Positions 34,561 to 45,560 of a stretch of 64,000 nucleotides of DNA are shown one piece after another. Source of the DNA: Flabesymbios commensalis. Its lineage: Eukaryota > Annelida > Polychaeta > Terebellida > Flabelligeridae. The DNA is taken from NCBI GenBank assembly GCA_964017125.1, contig OZ024909.1:55406596-55470595 (forward strand). The letters are read 5' to 3'. The notes under the pieces were generated by a model. The model saw only the letters and a list, made by a program, of their open reading frames with translations, searched no databases and was not told the DNA's origin. The position numbers and the translations under genes are program-made. Within the stretch, counting starts at the first letter, position 1. The number at the start of each line of letters is the position of its first letter.

Positions 34561-34829
34561 CATCATAAATATATTTTCGTTCATATACTGTAAAGAAAAT
34601 GAAATAAAGTATCCGGGTTTGAGTTTATTTACTGTGATTCTTGTAAGCTATTGAGCATCGGTGTAATATGCTTCACTTTGGGGGTGAACAAACTTGTGTC
34701 CACTGTGTGTATATCGCCTTGGTTCCACGCCCGTTTCATGTCCAGTAATTGATTCATATCCCCGATAATTTTTTGAATCTACATTGGTTTGATGTCTGCT
34801 GTGATAGCTGGTTCTTCAGATCAAGCACC
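34561..34829. other. unassigned DNA inside the LINE stack
   Basis: Nothing recognised between the Tc1 remnant and the hairpin repeats. Confidence 0.4.
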
Positions 34830-35060
34830 CGCTGTGCCGTGCGAAGCCACAAGGTAGTATCTGCTCACTTTACAAGTAAACATATACCACATTTTGGCTT
34901 TGCAGACCAGCGCTTTGATAACCTGTGGTGTTACGTCCTTGTAGCTGCAGATTCTTGTCACGAAAGAGCGTCCACTGCTTCGCAAATACAAAGGGCAGTG
35001 GCTGTTTATTTGTAAAGTAAGCAGCTACTGCCTTTTGGCTTTGCACGGCAGTACAGCACT
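34830..35060. repeat. Two GCAAAGCC-AAGGCAGTATCTGC hairpin repeats
   Basis: One at about 34828-34915 is decayed (GTGCCGTGCGAAGCCACAAG to TTTTGGCTTTGCAGACC). A second at about 34970-35058 is better (GCAAATACAAAGGGCAGTGG to CAGCTACTGCCTTTTGGCTT then TGCACGGCAG). Both belong to the family at 49736, 52493 and 56527. Confidence 0.7.
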
Positions 35061-36379
35061 CATCCGATTCCACACAAGCATTGGTATACATGAGAAAAAA
35101 TAATCGATAAATGTCAATAAAGCCAATTTGCCCTCCAGTGAGTAAATTGAGATATTTAACGGTTGAGTTGTCAGAATCAGTGGAATGTTTCTGTCTCCAA
35201 GTCAGCGGGGACAGATTACACTCTGGATGAGACTATGTGGATGAGACATCAAAGAAGGAACATGCTGACAGAAAAGCACATCGAGTTGTGATGTGATTCA
35301 ATTGACTGCACTGAAAATAAACGAATTATATATATAATGCTCATGAGCACGTCAGTCTTTGCGATGCCCATAAATCACAAAAATGTAGCCTTAGGGATCA
35401 TAGATACCTGAATAATTGTGTGCTGATCATCAACTCTGAATTCATAGTTACGACAAAAGCGCAGCCTTTGAGAGACTGGTTAGCGTAAAGCTAAATAAAA
35501 GTGACTAGATGTCACTCACAGAATTAAATTGAATGAATTTGGGAATGTTTCATATCGAGATGTATTTCGATGCATACCAGAATAATCTATATTTGGCACA
35601 TAATGTTGTTTATAATCACCACAAAAACATTATATACACGAGAATAGTTGTCTCTACCGGTATACACGAAGTAGCTAAACAATACAGTAGACAAAAAACT
35701 ATGAGTAACGAACGTATAAGCTATATGATATTTAACTGGGCATCTAGTTTGGTCGGAATTAGAGGTCGTGGCTGGACAGGGCGAGCTCAGAAAGCCTGGA
35801 GAAACGACGTAGAAAGGAAAAACGCGAAGAGGGGCATAGGGTTAAATAAATTAAGAACATATAAACTATTTAAAACAGAATATAAGGTAGAAGAGTATGA
35901 ATTCAAGGGAAAAGCAGTAAATCAACGATCGGCTATGTCACGCTTCATATGCGGAGTAGCTCCAATAAATTTAGAGATAGGTTGTTTTTTAATTATACCA
36001 GTCAATGAAAGGCTTTGCAATTTCTGCCCTGACCAGGTTGAAGATTAGTCTCATGTCATATTAATTTGTCCATTGTATAGAAAAATAAGAGAAGAGTTAT
36101 TTATTCACGCTAGCTATATAAACGTTTATTTTATACAAATGAGTGGAACTGAAAACTGGTATTTCTATTCTCAGATAGTAAAATTACACCTGAATGTGCC
36201 AAAACCTGCAATACTATTTTAAAAATAAGAAAGAGTAACGGAAACTGTTTTTAAGTAGTTTATGAATGGTATAATGTTCAAGCATATGATCGCTCATTAT
36301 TGGTTAACGGGTAACTCGTTAATTAGTAATAAACGATAGATGTCTTATCAAGTATTTTTATTGATCAACTAGTTAATTT

Positions 36380-36990
36380 TGTAACTAGTTGTTAATTATC
36401 ATCCATTCATTCATTTATCCATTCATTCAGTTATTCATGAAATAATTCACTCATTTATCTTCGTTCATTTATTCATTCATTTATTCATTCATTCATTCAT
36501 TCATTCATTCATTCATTCATTCATTCATTCATTCATTCATTCATTCATTCATGTATTCGTTCGTTCGTTTGTTTGTTTGTTTGTTTGTTTGTTTGTTTGT
36601 TTGTTTGTTTGTTTGTTTGTTTGTTTGTTTGTTTGTTTGTTTGTTTGTTTGTTTGTTTGTTTGTTTGTTTGTTTGTTTGTTTGTTTGTTTGTTTGTTTGT
36701 TTGTTTGTTTGTTTGCTTGTTAATTCATTTCCTGATTCATTCATTCATTCATTCATTCATTCATTCATTCATTCATTCATTCATTCATTCATTCATTCAT
36801 TCATTCATTCATTCATTTATTCATTCATTCATTCATTCATTCATTTATTCATTCATTCATTAATTCATTCATTTATTCATTCATTCATTCATTCATTCAT
36901 TAATTCATTCATTTATTCATTCATTCATTTATTCGTTGACTCATTCATTCAGTCATTCATTATTTCATTCATGAACTTATTCACTCATTT
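36380..36990 (+). repeat. Compound (ATTC)n-(TTTG)n-(ATTC)n microsatellite
   Basis: ATTC repeats run from about 36400 to 36555, about 38 TTTG units from 36559 to 36720, then ATTC with occasional ATTT/ATTA to 36970. It lies in the 3' non-coding part of the old LINE. The open frames across it on both strands (CLFV, FIHS, KQTN repeats) are not genes. Confidence 0.95.
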
Positions 36991-37365
36991 TTAGGTATTA
37001 TGTAATATTTTTTATGACTAATGTATTTTTAACAATAATTAGTGCCATACTGTCTATTTATCATTTATATATGATATATACTATATGTATTTTATGTTTG
37101 AATGTCTCTTACAACTCATTTCTGAGTGACCATTTAATTTGGAAGAGAATAAATGAATACTACTACTACACGATGAAACCCATAGGAACCCAAATTTAGC
37201 TTACAGTTCTACAGGTTTTGTTTTGTCCACATACTACATATAGATTTGTGAAAGAGGAAACCTGATTTCCGACGTCTTATTTCCAACCCACGACAGCACT
37301 ATTAATCAAGTTATCTTGATTCATTCTGTAACGCTAGGTGGCTGTTTAGACCCGGGAAACATGTT

Positions 37366-37759
37366 TTAACCCTTTACACACCAAGCACGAATATAGTAGA
37401 TTAAATCACTTAACCCTTTAAACCCTCACAATGCATTAAAGCATCATTTCGCATCTCTGAAGAATGAATTAATTCCTTGAAACCTCTAGTGGTTTTAGGG
37501 CGAAAATGTTCATTGAACTGTTTTGAAAATAACAGTATATTTTTTCAATTGTCACCCACTTCAAATCATCTTCATCCACTATAAATCGAGAAATGCGACG
37601 GCAATTCGCGGCTTGTAGTGGATGAAGATGACAATGGTAAATTCAGGCTTGAAAGGGTTAAAGATCAAAATTGTCAATGATTGGTCTGAAATTAAACAAA
37701 TATGGGGATTTTTCACCCACTTGAAGTTGTCGTAACTTAAATAAGCGCTGAAGGGTTAA
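37366..37759. mobile_element. TTAA MITE split by another TTAA MITE
   Basis: The outer ends are TTAACCCTTTACACACCAAG and GCGCTGAAGGGTTAA. The interior has TTTTTCACCCACTTGAAGTT (left hairpin arm of the 13028 type). A second element occupies 37410-37661. Without it the outer element would be about 146 bp. Confidence 0.75.
37410..37661. mobile_element. TTAA MITE, ATCTTCATCCACTA type, nested
   Basis: Ends TTAACCCTTTAAACCCTCAC and AGGCTTGAAAGGGTTAA. The interior hairpin has ATCATCTTCATCCACTATAA and GTAGTGGATGAAGATGACAA around a 'gaaatgcgacggcaattcgc' centre. The element at 38956-39200 is the same family in the opposite orientation, with the first ~45 bp almost identical. Confidence 0.85.
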
Positions 37760-38648
37760 TATGCGGGAATATGTCACATAGTACGTGTAACTATTTCATT
37801 TACACAGATATTTAAATACATATTAAGTTTGCATGTTTCAAAAGCTGTTCATAAGCAATTTTTTTTATGTTTCAGAATTTTTTCTTAAATGTGTCAAGCA
37901 GAAAGTAAATCAAGTAATTACGCATTTACTAAAACCTGCAACTAATTCTTTCCCCGTTTAGATGGATGTCTTTACTTTTTGTACTGTGAATGGTATACAT
38001 ACATGTATATAGATTTTGATTTGTTGAAGAGATTGAAAATGCATGATATATAATAATTTATTTACAACCTTTCACAACCCTCAACACTACTGTATCAAGA
38101 ATCATCACTTCATTGAAAAAAATAATATACTCACATAGAATCATCACTTCGTTGAAAAAAATAATATACTCACAGCTAAAATAAGGGCGGATCCAGGATC
38201 TAAAGAAAGGAGGGGTCGGGGTTTGATTTTCTTGACATATTCAGGCCAATTAATGAGACTTTTTAAATAATTTGGCAAACCATATAGGGGCCGAAGCTGG
38301 GTCGCCCCCCTAAAAATGCCATTGTAAAACGTATTTAAAAATCTAAGTAAATGTAATATTTACTTTATTTGTTATTTTTTAACAACTGGTAAAGCAGTGT
38401 CAATATTGTGGATACACGGGATACACTGATCCGCTGTATGTTTTTGTGATATAATTCTGGGAGATCTGACTTGAAAGCAGCGATGTAGCTTATTGACCGG
38501 AGCGATGTCATAGCTTTCTGCTTTGATGACTCGGTTTTGACCTTAATATTCACACACGGCAAACTCACTTCTATTTATATAATGCGCATCTTGATCTCCT
38601 TTCAAAAAGAGATGAACCTAGCCTTTAGAGTAGACTGAACATGTGATT
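37760..38648. other. unassigned DNA with a short direct repeat
   Basis: AGAATCATCACTTC followed by TTGAAAAAAATAATATACTC occurs twice at about 38098-38134 and 38137-38173. No gene recognised. Confidence 0.5.
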
Positions 38649-38875
38649 AACCCTAAAGCGCTGAATTAATTTGTAAAAACATCCATTTGAAATCATCATA
38701 AATGTCTTAGTTAGCTCTTTCTGATTCATTTAAATAACTATGTTATGGGTCTACGGCCATTAGAACTATTTTTAATCTTACAGTGTTAAAGCACGGAGTA
38801 ATATAATATTTTTTATTCACTTAAAGTTGTGTCTCGCTACCGCGACCCACAACTTTAAGTGGGTAAATAATACTC
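38649..38875. mobile_element. GACGTC-family MITE part followed by an ACTTGAAGTTGTG hairpin
   Basis: Left end TTAACCCTAAAGCGCTGAAT at about 38648; the body shares 'catcataaatgtcttagtta' and 'ctacggccatta' with 12716-12972 but ends near 38800 without the GACGTC core. Next to it at 38812-38870 is the hairpin TTCACTTAAAGTTGTGTCTC / GACCCACAACTTTAAGTGGG. The pairing of these two parts also occurs in the segmental duplication (12716-13090). Confidence 0.65.
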
Positions 38876-38955
38876 ACATATTATGTGTAATTTAAATCAA
38901 AACATCATAACAACCTAGCACATTTAAAGTTAATGTGTCCTCCGAATTTGTCTGT

Positions 38956-39200
38956 TTAACCCTTTCCAGTCTGAATTTACCATTGTCATCTTCATCCACT
39001 AAAAGCGAATTGCTGTCGCAATTCTCGACTTGTAGTGGGTGAAGGTGAGTTGAAGTGGGTGAAAAATTAAAGACATATAATTTATGTCGTATTTATTCGT
39101 ATAATTTATTCTTCTAAAATCGTCAGTTGTAGAAAAATTAAGTCTGTTTTCATGGATGTAAAATGAGGCTTTAATGCAGCGTGAAGGTTTAAAGGGTTAA
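38956..39200. mobile_element. TTAA MITE, ATCTTCATCCACTA type
   Basis: Ends TTAACCCTTTCCAGTCTGAA and GAAGGTTTAAAGGGTTAA, 245 bp with both TTAA sites. The hairpin arms ATCTTCATCCACTAAAAGCG and TGTAGTGGGTGAAGGTGAG are separated by the centre 'aattgctgtcgcaattctcg'. It is a second copy of the nested element at 37410, inverted. Confidence 0.85.
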
Positions 39201-39630
39201 AACACTAATAAAAACGTAGAAAACAGGTAGAGACGTGACTAGCACTTTACCTCTCTAACCGCGCTAAGATACATTAGTTCAATTTATTTTTTTGAAGGCA
39301 TGTCTCGCTACCGCCAACCGCAACTTCAAGAGGGTGAAAACTGATCATACTTGTTTATTTCAAGACTTAACATTTGAAAATTTTGATGTCTAACATCTTG
39401 TTCCCTATATCAGTGATTTAATGTGCTAATTAAACGACGTAACAACGATCACTTAGCGGTTCAAGAGTTAGGATTAAAACTGGGCATCTGCCTGTCCGGT
39501 TTTAGAAGGCCTACTTCAATGACACATTTTAGTACCTCAATGACTCATCTTAGTACCTCAATGACTCATTTCAAACGTGCAAACTGAGATCAATATGAGC
39601 ATTTCATTACCTTGTTAATAATGACATGTG
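39201..39630. other. unassigned DNA with hairpin fragments
   Basis: A single hairpin arm ATGTCTCGCTACCGCCAACC at about 39300 followed by GCAACTTCAAGAGGGTGAAA marks a decayed ACTTGAAGTTGTG element. A 17-18-bp direct repeat (TTAGTACCTCAATGACTCAT) lies at about 39530-39567. Confidence 0.5.
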
Positions 39631-40412
39631 GCAGATACGTCCGGGTATCTCGAAAACCCCCTCGACCACCTCAACCCCCTCGCCCCTCGACCCACGACCC
39701 TCGACACACAACCCTCGAACCTCGACTTATTTAAATAAAAGTTGTTGGTTTAATGTCTCTTGTTTAGCCTACTGGGTGGCCAGGGATTGGCGCGATAATA
39801 CACAATAAAACTATAGTTTTATGAATTCACATAGACCTAGAGCTGGCCAAACACATTTTAATGTTGGGTCACTGTTTACGACGCTTGCCTAACTTTAAAC
39901 CAAGCATGGGATTGAATGCCTCTTGTTTTTTTGGTGCGTAAAAAACACTTGCCAGTCATATCACCCGCATATCACTCGTCAGCTTCATTCAGTCACACGC
40001 ATTGGCACGTCCTGCATCGCAAGTGGAGTGCCAGCGTTACTGAGGTTGGGCCAGCATGAATCCAACATTGGTTCAATGCTTCGTGCTTGCTGTGCTTAGC
40101 TATCATTGGACTGGAGCAATGTTGGGCCAGCGTTAATGTAGGACAGGGGAGGGACTCAGATGGCAGTCTTTTCGCCTAATCAAGTGCTAGCATAATTATA
40201 TTGCGTATCGTGCCTCTCCTCAAAATATACATGAGGCGTTCAGCTAATGTCGTCACAGACGGTGAGCCAACATTGACCTGATATTGTTTCCCGAATTTTA
40301 TAAATAGACCAGCGAAAAAAAAATTAAAGTCGAGGGTCGAGGGTCGTGGGTCGAGGGGCGAGGGGGTCGAGGGGGTCGAGGGGCTTTTCGAGATATCCGA
40401 TACCTCCATCTG
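39631..40412. mobile_element. Foldback-like element with ~90-bp C-rich inverted ends
   Basis: The left end (39631-39726) runs from CAGATACGTCCGGGTATCTC into a CCTCGACCC-type 7-bp minisatellite. The right end (40329-40412) is its reverse complement, ending in GAGATATCCGATACC. Between them lie two decayed CCAACATT-family hairpins (about 39848-39935 and 40010-40105). Long minisatellite inverted ends are typical of foldback elements. No transposase was seen. Confidence 0.6.
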
Positions 40413-40504
40413 AATAGGCGGTTGAGGAGTTTAGCAATCCGTAGGATCCTTGGTATTGATCTGGGACGCACGTCCAGAACATTGTGTTTACATGATCAGG
40501 AGTT

Positions 40505-40830
40505 TATTGATCAGCTTGATAAATATAGGATAAAGCCCGAGGAGGTCTACATTCTTAGCTGTGAGAAAGGTGGAGGCCTAAGGCCGAGGACTTTTTCACA
40601 GCTAAGAATGTAGAACTCCGAGGGGTTTAACTGACCTCAAACACATTCGACCATAATGATGATCCATCATAATCAATAGCTCGGACACAACTGATTGATT
40701 ATAGTATCATAGGCTCACCATGATAATTTGTCTGTACGCCTACTTGGTCAACAATAACTCTCCATTCCGGCTTAGAATGTAGTGGTCGGACAGAGAAAAT
40801 AATGTAGTGGTGTGTTTTAATCGCTGTTCT
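40505..40830. repeat. CCCGAGGAG hairpin repeat, copy 1
   Basis: A stem of about 40 bp at 40536-40624 has CATTCTTAGCTGTGAGAAAG / CTTTTTCACAGCTAAGAATG arms and a GGAGGCC-T-AAGGCC centre. About 200 bp downstream are also shared with 48465-48740, including 'aacaataactctccattcc' and 'ataatgtagtggtgtgtttt'. Not a known family to me. Confidence 0.8.
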
Positions 40831-41160
40831 CGCACTAATGCTGTTGGCTTTCACCACGAGACGTACGGTGGGATCAATCTTGCACTCTCTCGTATGTAAC
40901 GCTTCGCTGCTCAGTTTGATTTGGCTGTTTTAGAAAGATATTAGTACGAGAAAATACATACCGCATCGTTGGGTATATTTAGCTTTAACATGGCCAGTTG
41001 CACGATATTATCCCCAAAATTTACATTTTTTGAGCATACAATCCCGTTTTCATTCATCAGGAGTTTATCAATCTGTGTGAATGATAAACCTTTCCTTTTT
41101 TCAAACTAATAACAAGCTGTCGCACAAACAGATTTAGACTCACAATTTTTGTGAAAGACG
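40831..41160. other. unassigned DNA
   Basis: Nothing recognised. Confidence 0.45.
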
Positions 41161-41164
41161 TCAG

Positions 41165-41400
41165 AGCGAAAATGATCTAAAAGAAAATTATTAAAAACGA
41201 AATTTCTTAAAAAGGAAAAAAAATCGTCAAAAAGAAAATTCGCCAAAAAGAAAATTCGTCAAAAAGAAATTTCTTCAAAAAGAAAATTATTTTCTTAGTC
41301 AAGAATTAGGAAGAAAAGGTAAGGACGAAAATTCGTTTGGAAGAATTATTTTTTTACGAAATTTCTTTTTCACGAAAAAAACGGAAATTATTTACGAATT
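41165..41400 (+). repeat. 16-bp minisatellite and A-rich region
   Basis: CGTCAAAAAGAAAATT-like units start at 41225, 41241, 41257 and 41273, an exact 16-bp period; looser GAAAATT/GAAATTTC words spread to 41400. It is strongly purine-biased on the plus strand. Confidence 0.85.
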
Positions 41401-41737
41401 TTAGAGGGAATTTATTATGTACTGTAATAGTGCATCTAAACATCGAGGGATATACTAATTACAGGTACTTGTTTCAGGTAACAAAACTCCACGTAGTAGT
41501 GGATCCATACTCTACAGGTTAACAATACACAGACATCTAACGTTTGTCGAGTGGAGCACCATTTATAGTCCGTAATACAGACATATAATCAGCTGCATGA
41601 TGTTGCCTTTGATCAAAGTGGAACAAACTCCGCGACTAGTTTTATATTCCAGAGAACACATTTCATTCGAGTGGCCGAGTAGGCCAATCATTTCGTAGTT
41701 ATTGGAGCAGAGTACACTGCTTGAGCACAGTCGTCTA

Positions 41738-41937
41738 AATCCTCAACACGCTGGAGTATTTGTGTATAAACTATAGAGACTGAAGGGTTTTTGTCAATTT
41801 GAAAGCATCATAAATGTCTTAGTTTGGTCTTTCCGATTCATTTAAATACCCAGGGGCCGTTTTTATACGTCTGGATCTGACGTCCACAGACGTCAGATAC
41901 AGACGTACAAAGACGGGCCCCGCGCTAAAAGGGTTAA
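41738..41937. mobile_element. GACGTC-palindrome MITE
   Basis: The right end is the best in the window, CCCCGCGCTAAAAGGGTTAA. The core has GGATCTGACGTCCACAGACG then TCAGATACAGACGTAC. The left side shares 'gtataaactatagagact' and 'catcataaatgtcttagttt' with the other copies. Confidence 0.75.
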
Positions 41938-42484
41938 TATAAGCCAGGTTTATACAGTGACCTCTATTTCTGATGAAATCGCCCCGTGTAATAAAATCTC
42001 TGCAGTGTTGGCTGTAAAAACGTTGGTAATTAAGATTGGCCAGATTGGAAATATGTAAAAGCGTGTTTATAAACTCCCCGTCATCAAAAGGGTTACTGTT
42101 CACCCAGACAAAATTGCATGTACGTTGTCGATAAGAAAAACAAGACGCTGAAAAATCACAAGCAACAAGTTTTTGGTCCATTTACCATTTGGCACTAATT
42201 GACGAAATAAGATTATCGGTTGATTTTTGTTCTGAGAGGCAACGCTGATAGTTTGTAAATAGGTGAATGTCACGGAACGCTCTGCTTTCTTCTGTGATTT
42301 ACGTTTGTTTCTCCCACCTAACTTTTTCTAGCCCATATTATGTACTGGTTCTTAATGTGTTTATGTTTGTTATAGCATACATGTAAATTTATTATTCATG
42401 TGATTTGTATTTGGCCATATGTAAATATGTGAATTTTTATAAATTTTATGTTCACACGAATTATCGGAATTATCATTAGTAGCT

Positions 42485-42796
42485 GGGCGGGGGCCCTAGG
42501 GTAGTGGTTAGCACCGCTGCCTTTCACGTCAGAGTCCGGGGTTCGGTTCCCGGTCTCGGCGGTTTGAAAGAAACAAAATTGTTTCTTCCCCATCCACGTG
42601 TGAAAGTTAGTATTGTGGGGAGCCTCCGTGACCGAGAGGTAGCGTGCTCGGCCTCAGACCGCCAGGGCTCGAATTTCGAATCCCATGTCTGGAGGACAGT
42701 GTCATCTCAATCATCTCACCATCCTCAGGAGGTTCTCCTGGCCCAGTTTAGCCTATATGTGCACAAAGGTGGCCTAAAGCCCGATTCATTTCATTT
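42485..42796 (+). mobile_element. Full-length SINE with two tRNA-like modules
   Basis: The target-site duplication CATTAGTAGCT (42474-42484 and 42797-42807) flanks the element; its first bases may overlap the tail. The first module has box A TAGTGGTTAGCA (42502-42513) and box B GGTTCGGTTCCC (42540-42551, one mismatch to GGTTCGANTCC). The second has GACCGAGAGGTAGCG (about 42630) and box B-like ATTTCGAATCC (42673-42683). The tail is ATTTC repeats. It is almost identical to 13810-14124, so the family is young. Confidence 0.93.
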
Positions 42797-42974
42797 CATT
42801 AGTAGCTAAAGTTTGAATTCACCGTAGGCGGAACCGAGCATACTGCGGCCGTTGGCATTAAATCGTTTAGTAGATAAGCAGAGATAGTTGCAGGAAAAGC
42901 AGTGGAATACATGGCAAGAGTAGATTGTCTGGTAAATCTTATTGATGTTATATTCATCCATTAATCACGTTAAA

Positions 42975-43040
42975 TCTAATTTCACCCAATTGATATTGTG
43001 TCTCGCTACCGTAACCCACATCTTCAGGTATGTTAAAGTA
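42975..43040. repeat. Decayed ACTTGAAGTTGTG hairpin
   Basis: CACCCAATTGATATTGTGTC and TAACCCACATCTTCAGGTATG flank CTCGCTACCG; the stem has many mismatches. Confidence 0.55.
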
Positions 43041-43134
43041 GTTAATCATAGAAGTGGTTAACCGTATTAGCAAGCAAACACGAGACATTGACCCAATGCT
43101 GGTTTACGCTGAATCAACCCTTTCTTAACCCTTC

Positions 43135-43347
43135 AATCACCAGTCCTGATTATATTTGTGCTTTATTAGCACATTAATGACCAGACGTGACATCAGACAT
43201 CAACCAGATAGATTTCAAACTCGTTGCTTTCAATTTTGTCAAAACTGAATAATTTCCACTCACTTGAATTTGTGGATCGCGTTAGCGAGAGACAACCTTT
43301 AGGTGAGTTACAAATCAAATTAAATAATTTGGCGGTTGAGGGATTAA
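43135..43347. mobile_element. TTAA MITE with ACTTGAAGTTGTG hairpin
   Basis: Ends TTAACCCTTCAATCACCAG and TTTGGCGGTTGAGGGATTAA, 213 bp. The hairpin is CCACTCACTTGAATTTGTGG with GCGAGAGACAACCTTTAGGT. The right end matches that of 46685. Confidence 0.78.
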
Positions 43348-44199
43348 AAATTAACATACTTTTCTTTTATTATTTTAAAACTTAAAATTTACCAGATCCA
43401 GTTGTCAAATTACTTATAAATAGCGCAGCTTCATCCGTGAATTGCAATATTGATGTGGATACAATATGTGTCGAGATTACCATTCTATGTGAATTATCTG
43501 GAAAGAATGTCATCTGTTTTTGAGAGGAACCCTAGCACCCTGAAGGGTGCTGAGAGCGAGATAATGACATTAAGATCTCACATTAGTGAGTCCCATTTAG
43601 CATACCGATTACATTCTGTTGTGCAGATGTCTGGATGGAAAGGAGGACTGGAACCTGGAAAGTGATATTTTGAATTTGCAATTTGACCTTGGAGTTCCAA
43701 GGGTTGGCCTAAAGGAAGAGGTGTTGAAACAAACCATTGCTATCCCCGTATATTTTCTCTCTACCATTGTTCTCTGAATATAAAAGGCAGGTAAAATGAA
43801 TTTTGCAGTTTTAATAAGACCTCCATATTTTTATGAATGTCTAAGAATCGCTTGGTGTAAAAGAATGAGCTAGTAGCCCGACTGTTGAACATTGTGTTAA
43901 TTGGAACTAAACTTTGCCAGGGGCATCACTGTAGACAGTGGAGCACCCATGCTACGTCGTCTTTTAAAAAATATAAGTGGGGGAACATTTTTAAAACACC
44001 CTTTGAAGTCGTTCTCCCATGTAGCACATGTTGATTTCGGGGGGGGGGATGTTCTGTCTAGCTGTATAATGATTTTATATCTACAGTTATCAACTTGTCT
44101 ATTTGGGTCGTCTATTTATATAATGCAAGCCCACATCACTATATTAGTTTATATCGCAATGTCCAATATCTAGAACACTATATTGAGAGTGTTCTATGC
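43348..44199. other. unassigned DNA
   Basis: No recognised gene. A 71-codon open frame at 43450-43665 has no known features. A G-run lies near 44039-44048. Confidence 0.45.
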
Positions 44200-44350
44200 A
44201 ATTAACAAATTGAAGTCTAGGTGCCAGCTGCCCACCTTAATCAAATGTGCAAACGTGTTATTTAATTTTGGCTGATATTAATGTGTTATTTCAAGGTCAT
44301 CAGCAAGGTCAAAAAGTCAATTTCAAGGGAACAAAATGCGATAATGAGAT
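44200..44350. repeat. TGACCTT family 2 fragment
   Basis: It contains 'caaggtcatcagcaaggtc' followed by 'aaagtcaatttcaag', matching the minus strand of the 22376-22860 family. Confidence 0.5.
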
Positions 44351-45229
44351 TCAAGAACTTGACGTGACTGTGTGTTTTCACCTAAGCACTGAACATTTTT
44401 ATTCCACAAGTACACACCAAATAATTATGACAGTATAGTGACGATGGTCAATGCTAAGACATGAATGCATTTGAAATAACAGTGTTTGGCCAAGGCACTC
44501 CAAAATGACCGGCGGCGACTATCCTGACATATGTTTTATAGAAACAGTGATCTGGTTTGGATAAAAGAAGAGGAGCACATACATTGGCTAAATAGATTTC
44601 AAAGACACAAAATGTTTCATAACTGGTCGAAAAACAACATTGTGGGGAGCATCCATTACGAAAAAATAGCGTTTTTAGAGGGCAGTGTTAGCAACTTAGT
44701 TGATTGTCATTCCAGCATACCTCCGTATAGGAGGCAGGCACAAATTGAATAATTTTGTTTGTTTCAAATCAAGAATCAGCATACAATACGTTTAAACTGC
44801 TCTACTGGAGTGATGTACTTGTTACAGGTTTAGGTTATATCCATTAATGTGTCATACAGAGTGCTCTTATAACATGCATCCTGTTGGTATTTCAATATGC
44901 GTTGTCAAATTTTTAATGTACTATTAAGCCCTACGTTGTCGACTTTCGATGCACTAAAAATACTGGCTGAGATGAGGAACACCAAACACTTTCAATTTGT
45001 TTATCGGAGGCACAACATATTATGCTTATAATTCTCACCTGTGTTTGTTAAAAAAACACAAAAATGCATTTTTCTTTCCAAATAAAACACACTTTTTCCT
45101 ATTTGTATAATATGTAAAAAATATACAGCATATTTTACATTAAAAACGTTTAACTTGACTTTTTCACAAGATGAAGATGGTCCTAAATCATTAAAATAGC
45201 ATCAGATTTTTTTTTCAAATAAAATCACA
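44351..45229. other. unassigned DNA
   Basis: Nothing recognised beyond AT-rich sequence. Confidence 0.4.
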
Positions 45230-45560
45230 CCAACAAGAGGTATTCGGCTTGTTCCAATTTAAAATTCTTGAAAATCATATTTTTGCTTACTTGACTTTGA
45301 AATTACTATTTGACCCTAAATTTGACCTTAAATAATAAAAAATATTGCTGGAAATGGATTGAGCTTTTGACTTTACATATAACCTTGAATCACCAAACTA
45401 ATAACAGAATACAGGTACAATTAAATATAAAAAAATGTATTACACTTGTTTCTAATTTTATTTGTTGGAAATCAATTTTCCACATTGTACATTTCGAAAT
45501 TGACATTTTGATTTGAAGATGATCTTTAATTACCATAATATTTCCTGAAAATGATTCTGC
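45230..45560. repeat. TGACCTT family 2 fragment
   Basis: It shares 'ttcttgaaaatcatatttt', 'cttacttgactttgaaatta' and 'tttgaccttaaat' with 22540-22620. It is diverged and lacks the inverted repeat. Confidence 0.55.

Larger units (their letters stand above)
25560..37163 (+). mobile_element. Old LINE that hosts a stack of later insertions (outer span)
   Basis: LINE protein segments, in order: QAGFKSDFFTVDHIFVL (about 25580-25628), KSLADLYLNKRKLLYCCYVD with the motif A YQKAFGTVNRSKLW (25794-25940), a motif B region ENIMTPLLFSIYLADLNNML (33278-33340), then VYGELGITTLDNDIKARMIVYWAKL (33449-33530). After the Tc1-type block come SSLVGIRGRGW, KLRTYKLFKTEYKVEEYEFK and a C-terminal CNFC...VED...HVILICPLY (35740-36090). 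The 3' end 'gagaataaatgaatactact' is at about 37146-37165. The YADD region is lost between 33360 and 33440, and stops and frame changes are present. Clade not resolved; the C-terminal Cys/His pattern separates it from the L2-like copies elsewhere. Confidence 0.75.

Noticed and set aside
36541-36994. Open frames on both strands with CLFV, FIHS and KQTN repeats
   Set aside because: They are products of (TTTG)n and (ATTC)n and are not genes.
42485-42570. tRNA gene
   Set aside because: The box A and box B pair belongs to the SINE head; the arms do not form a full cloverleaf and target duplications flank the whole SINE.
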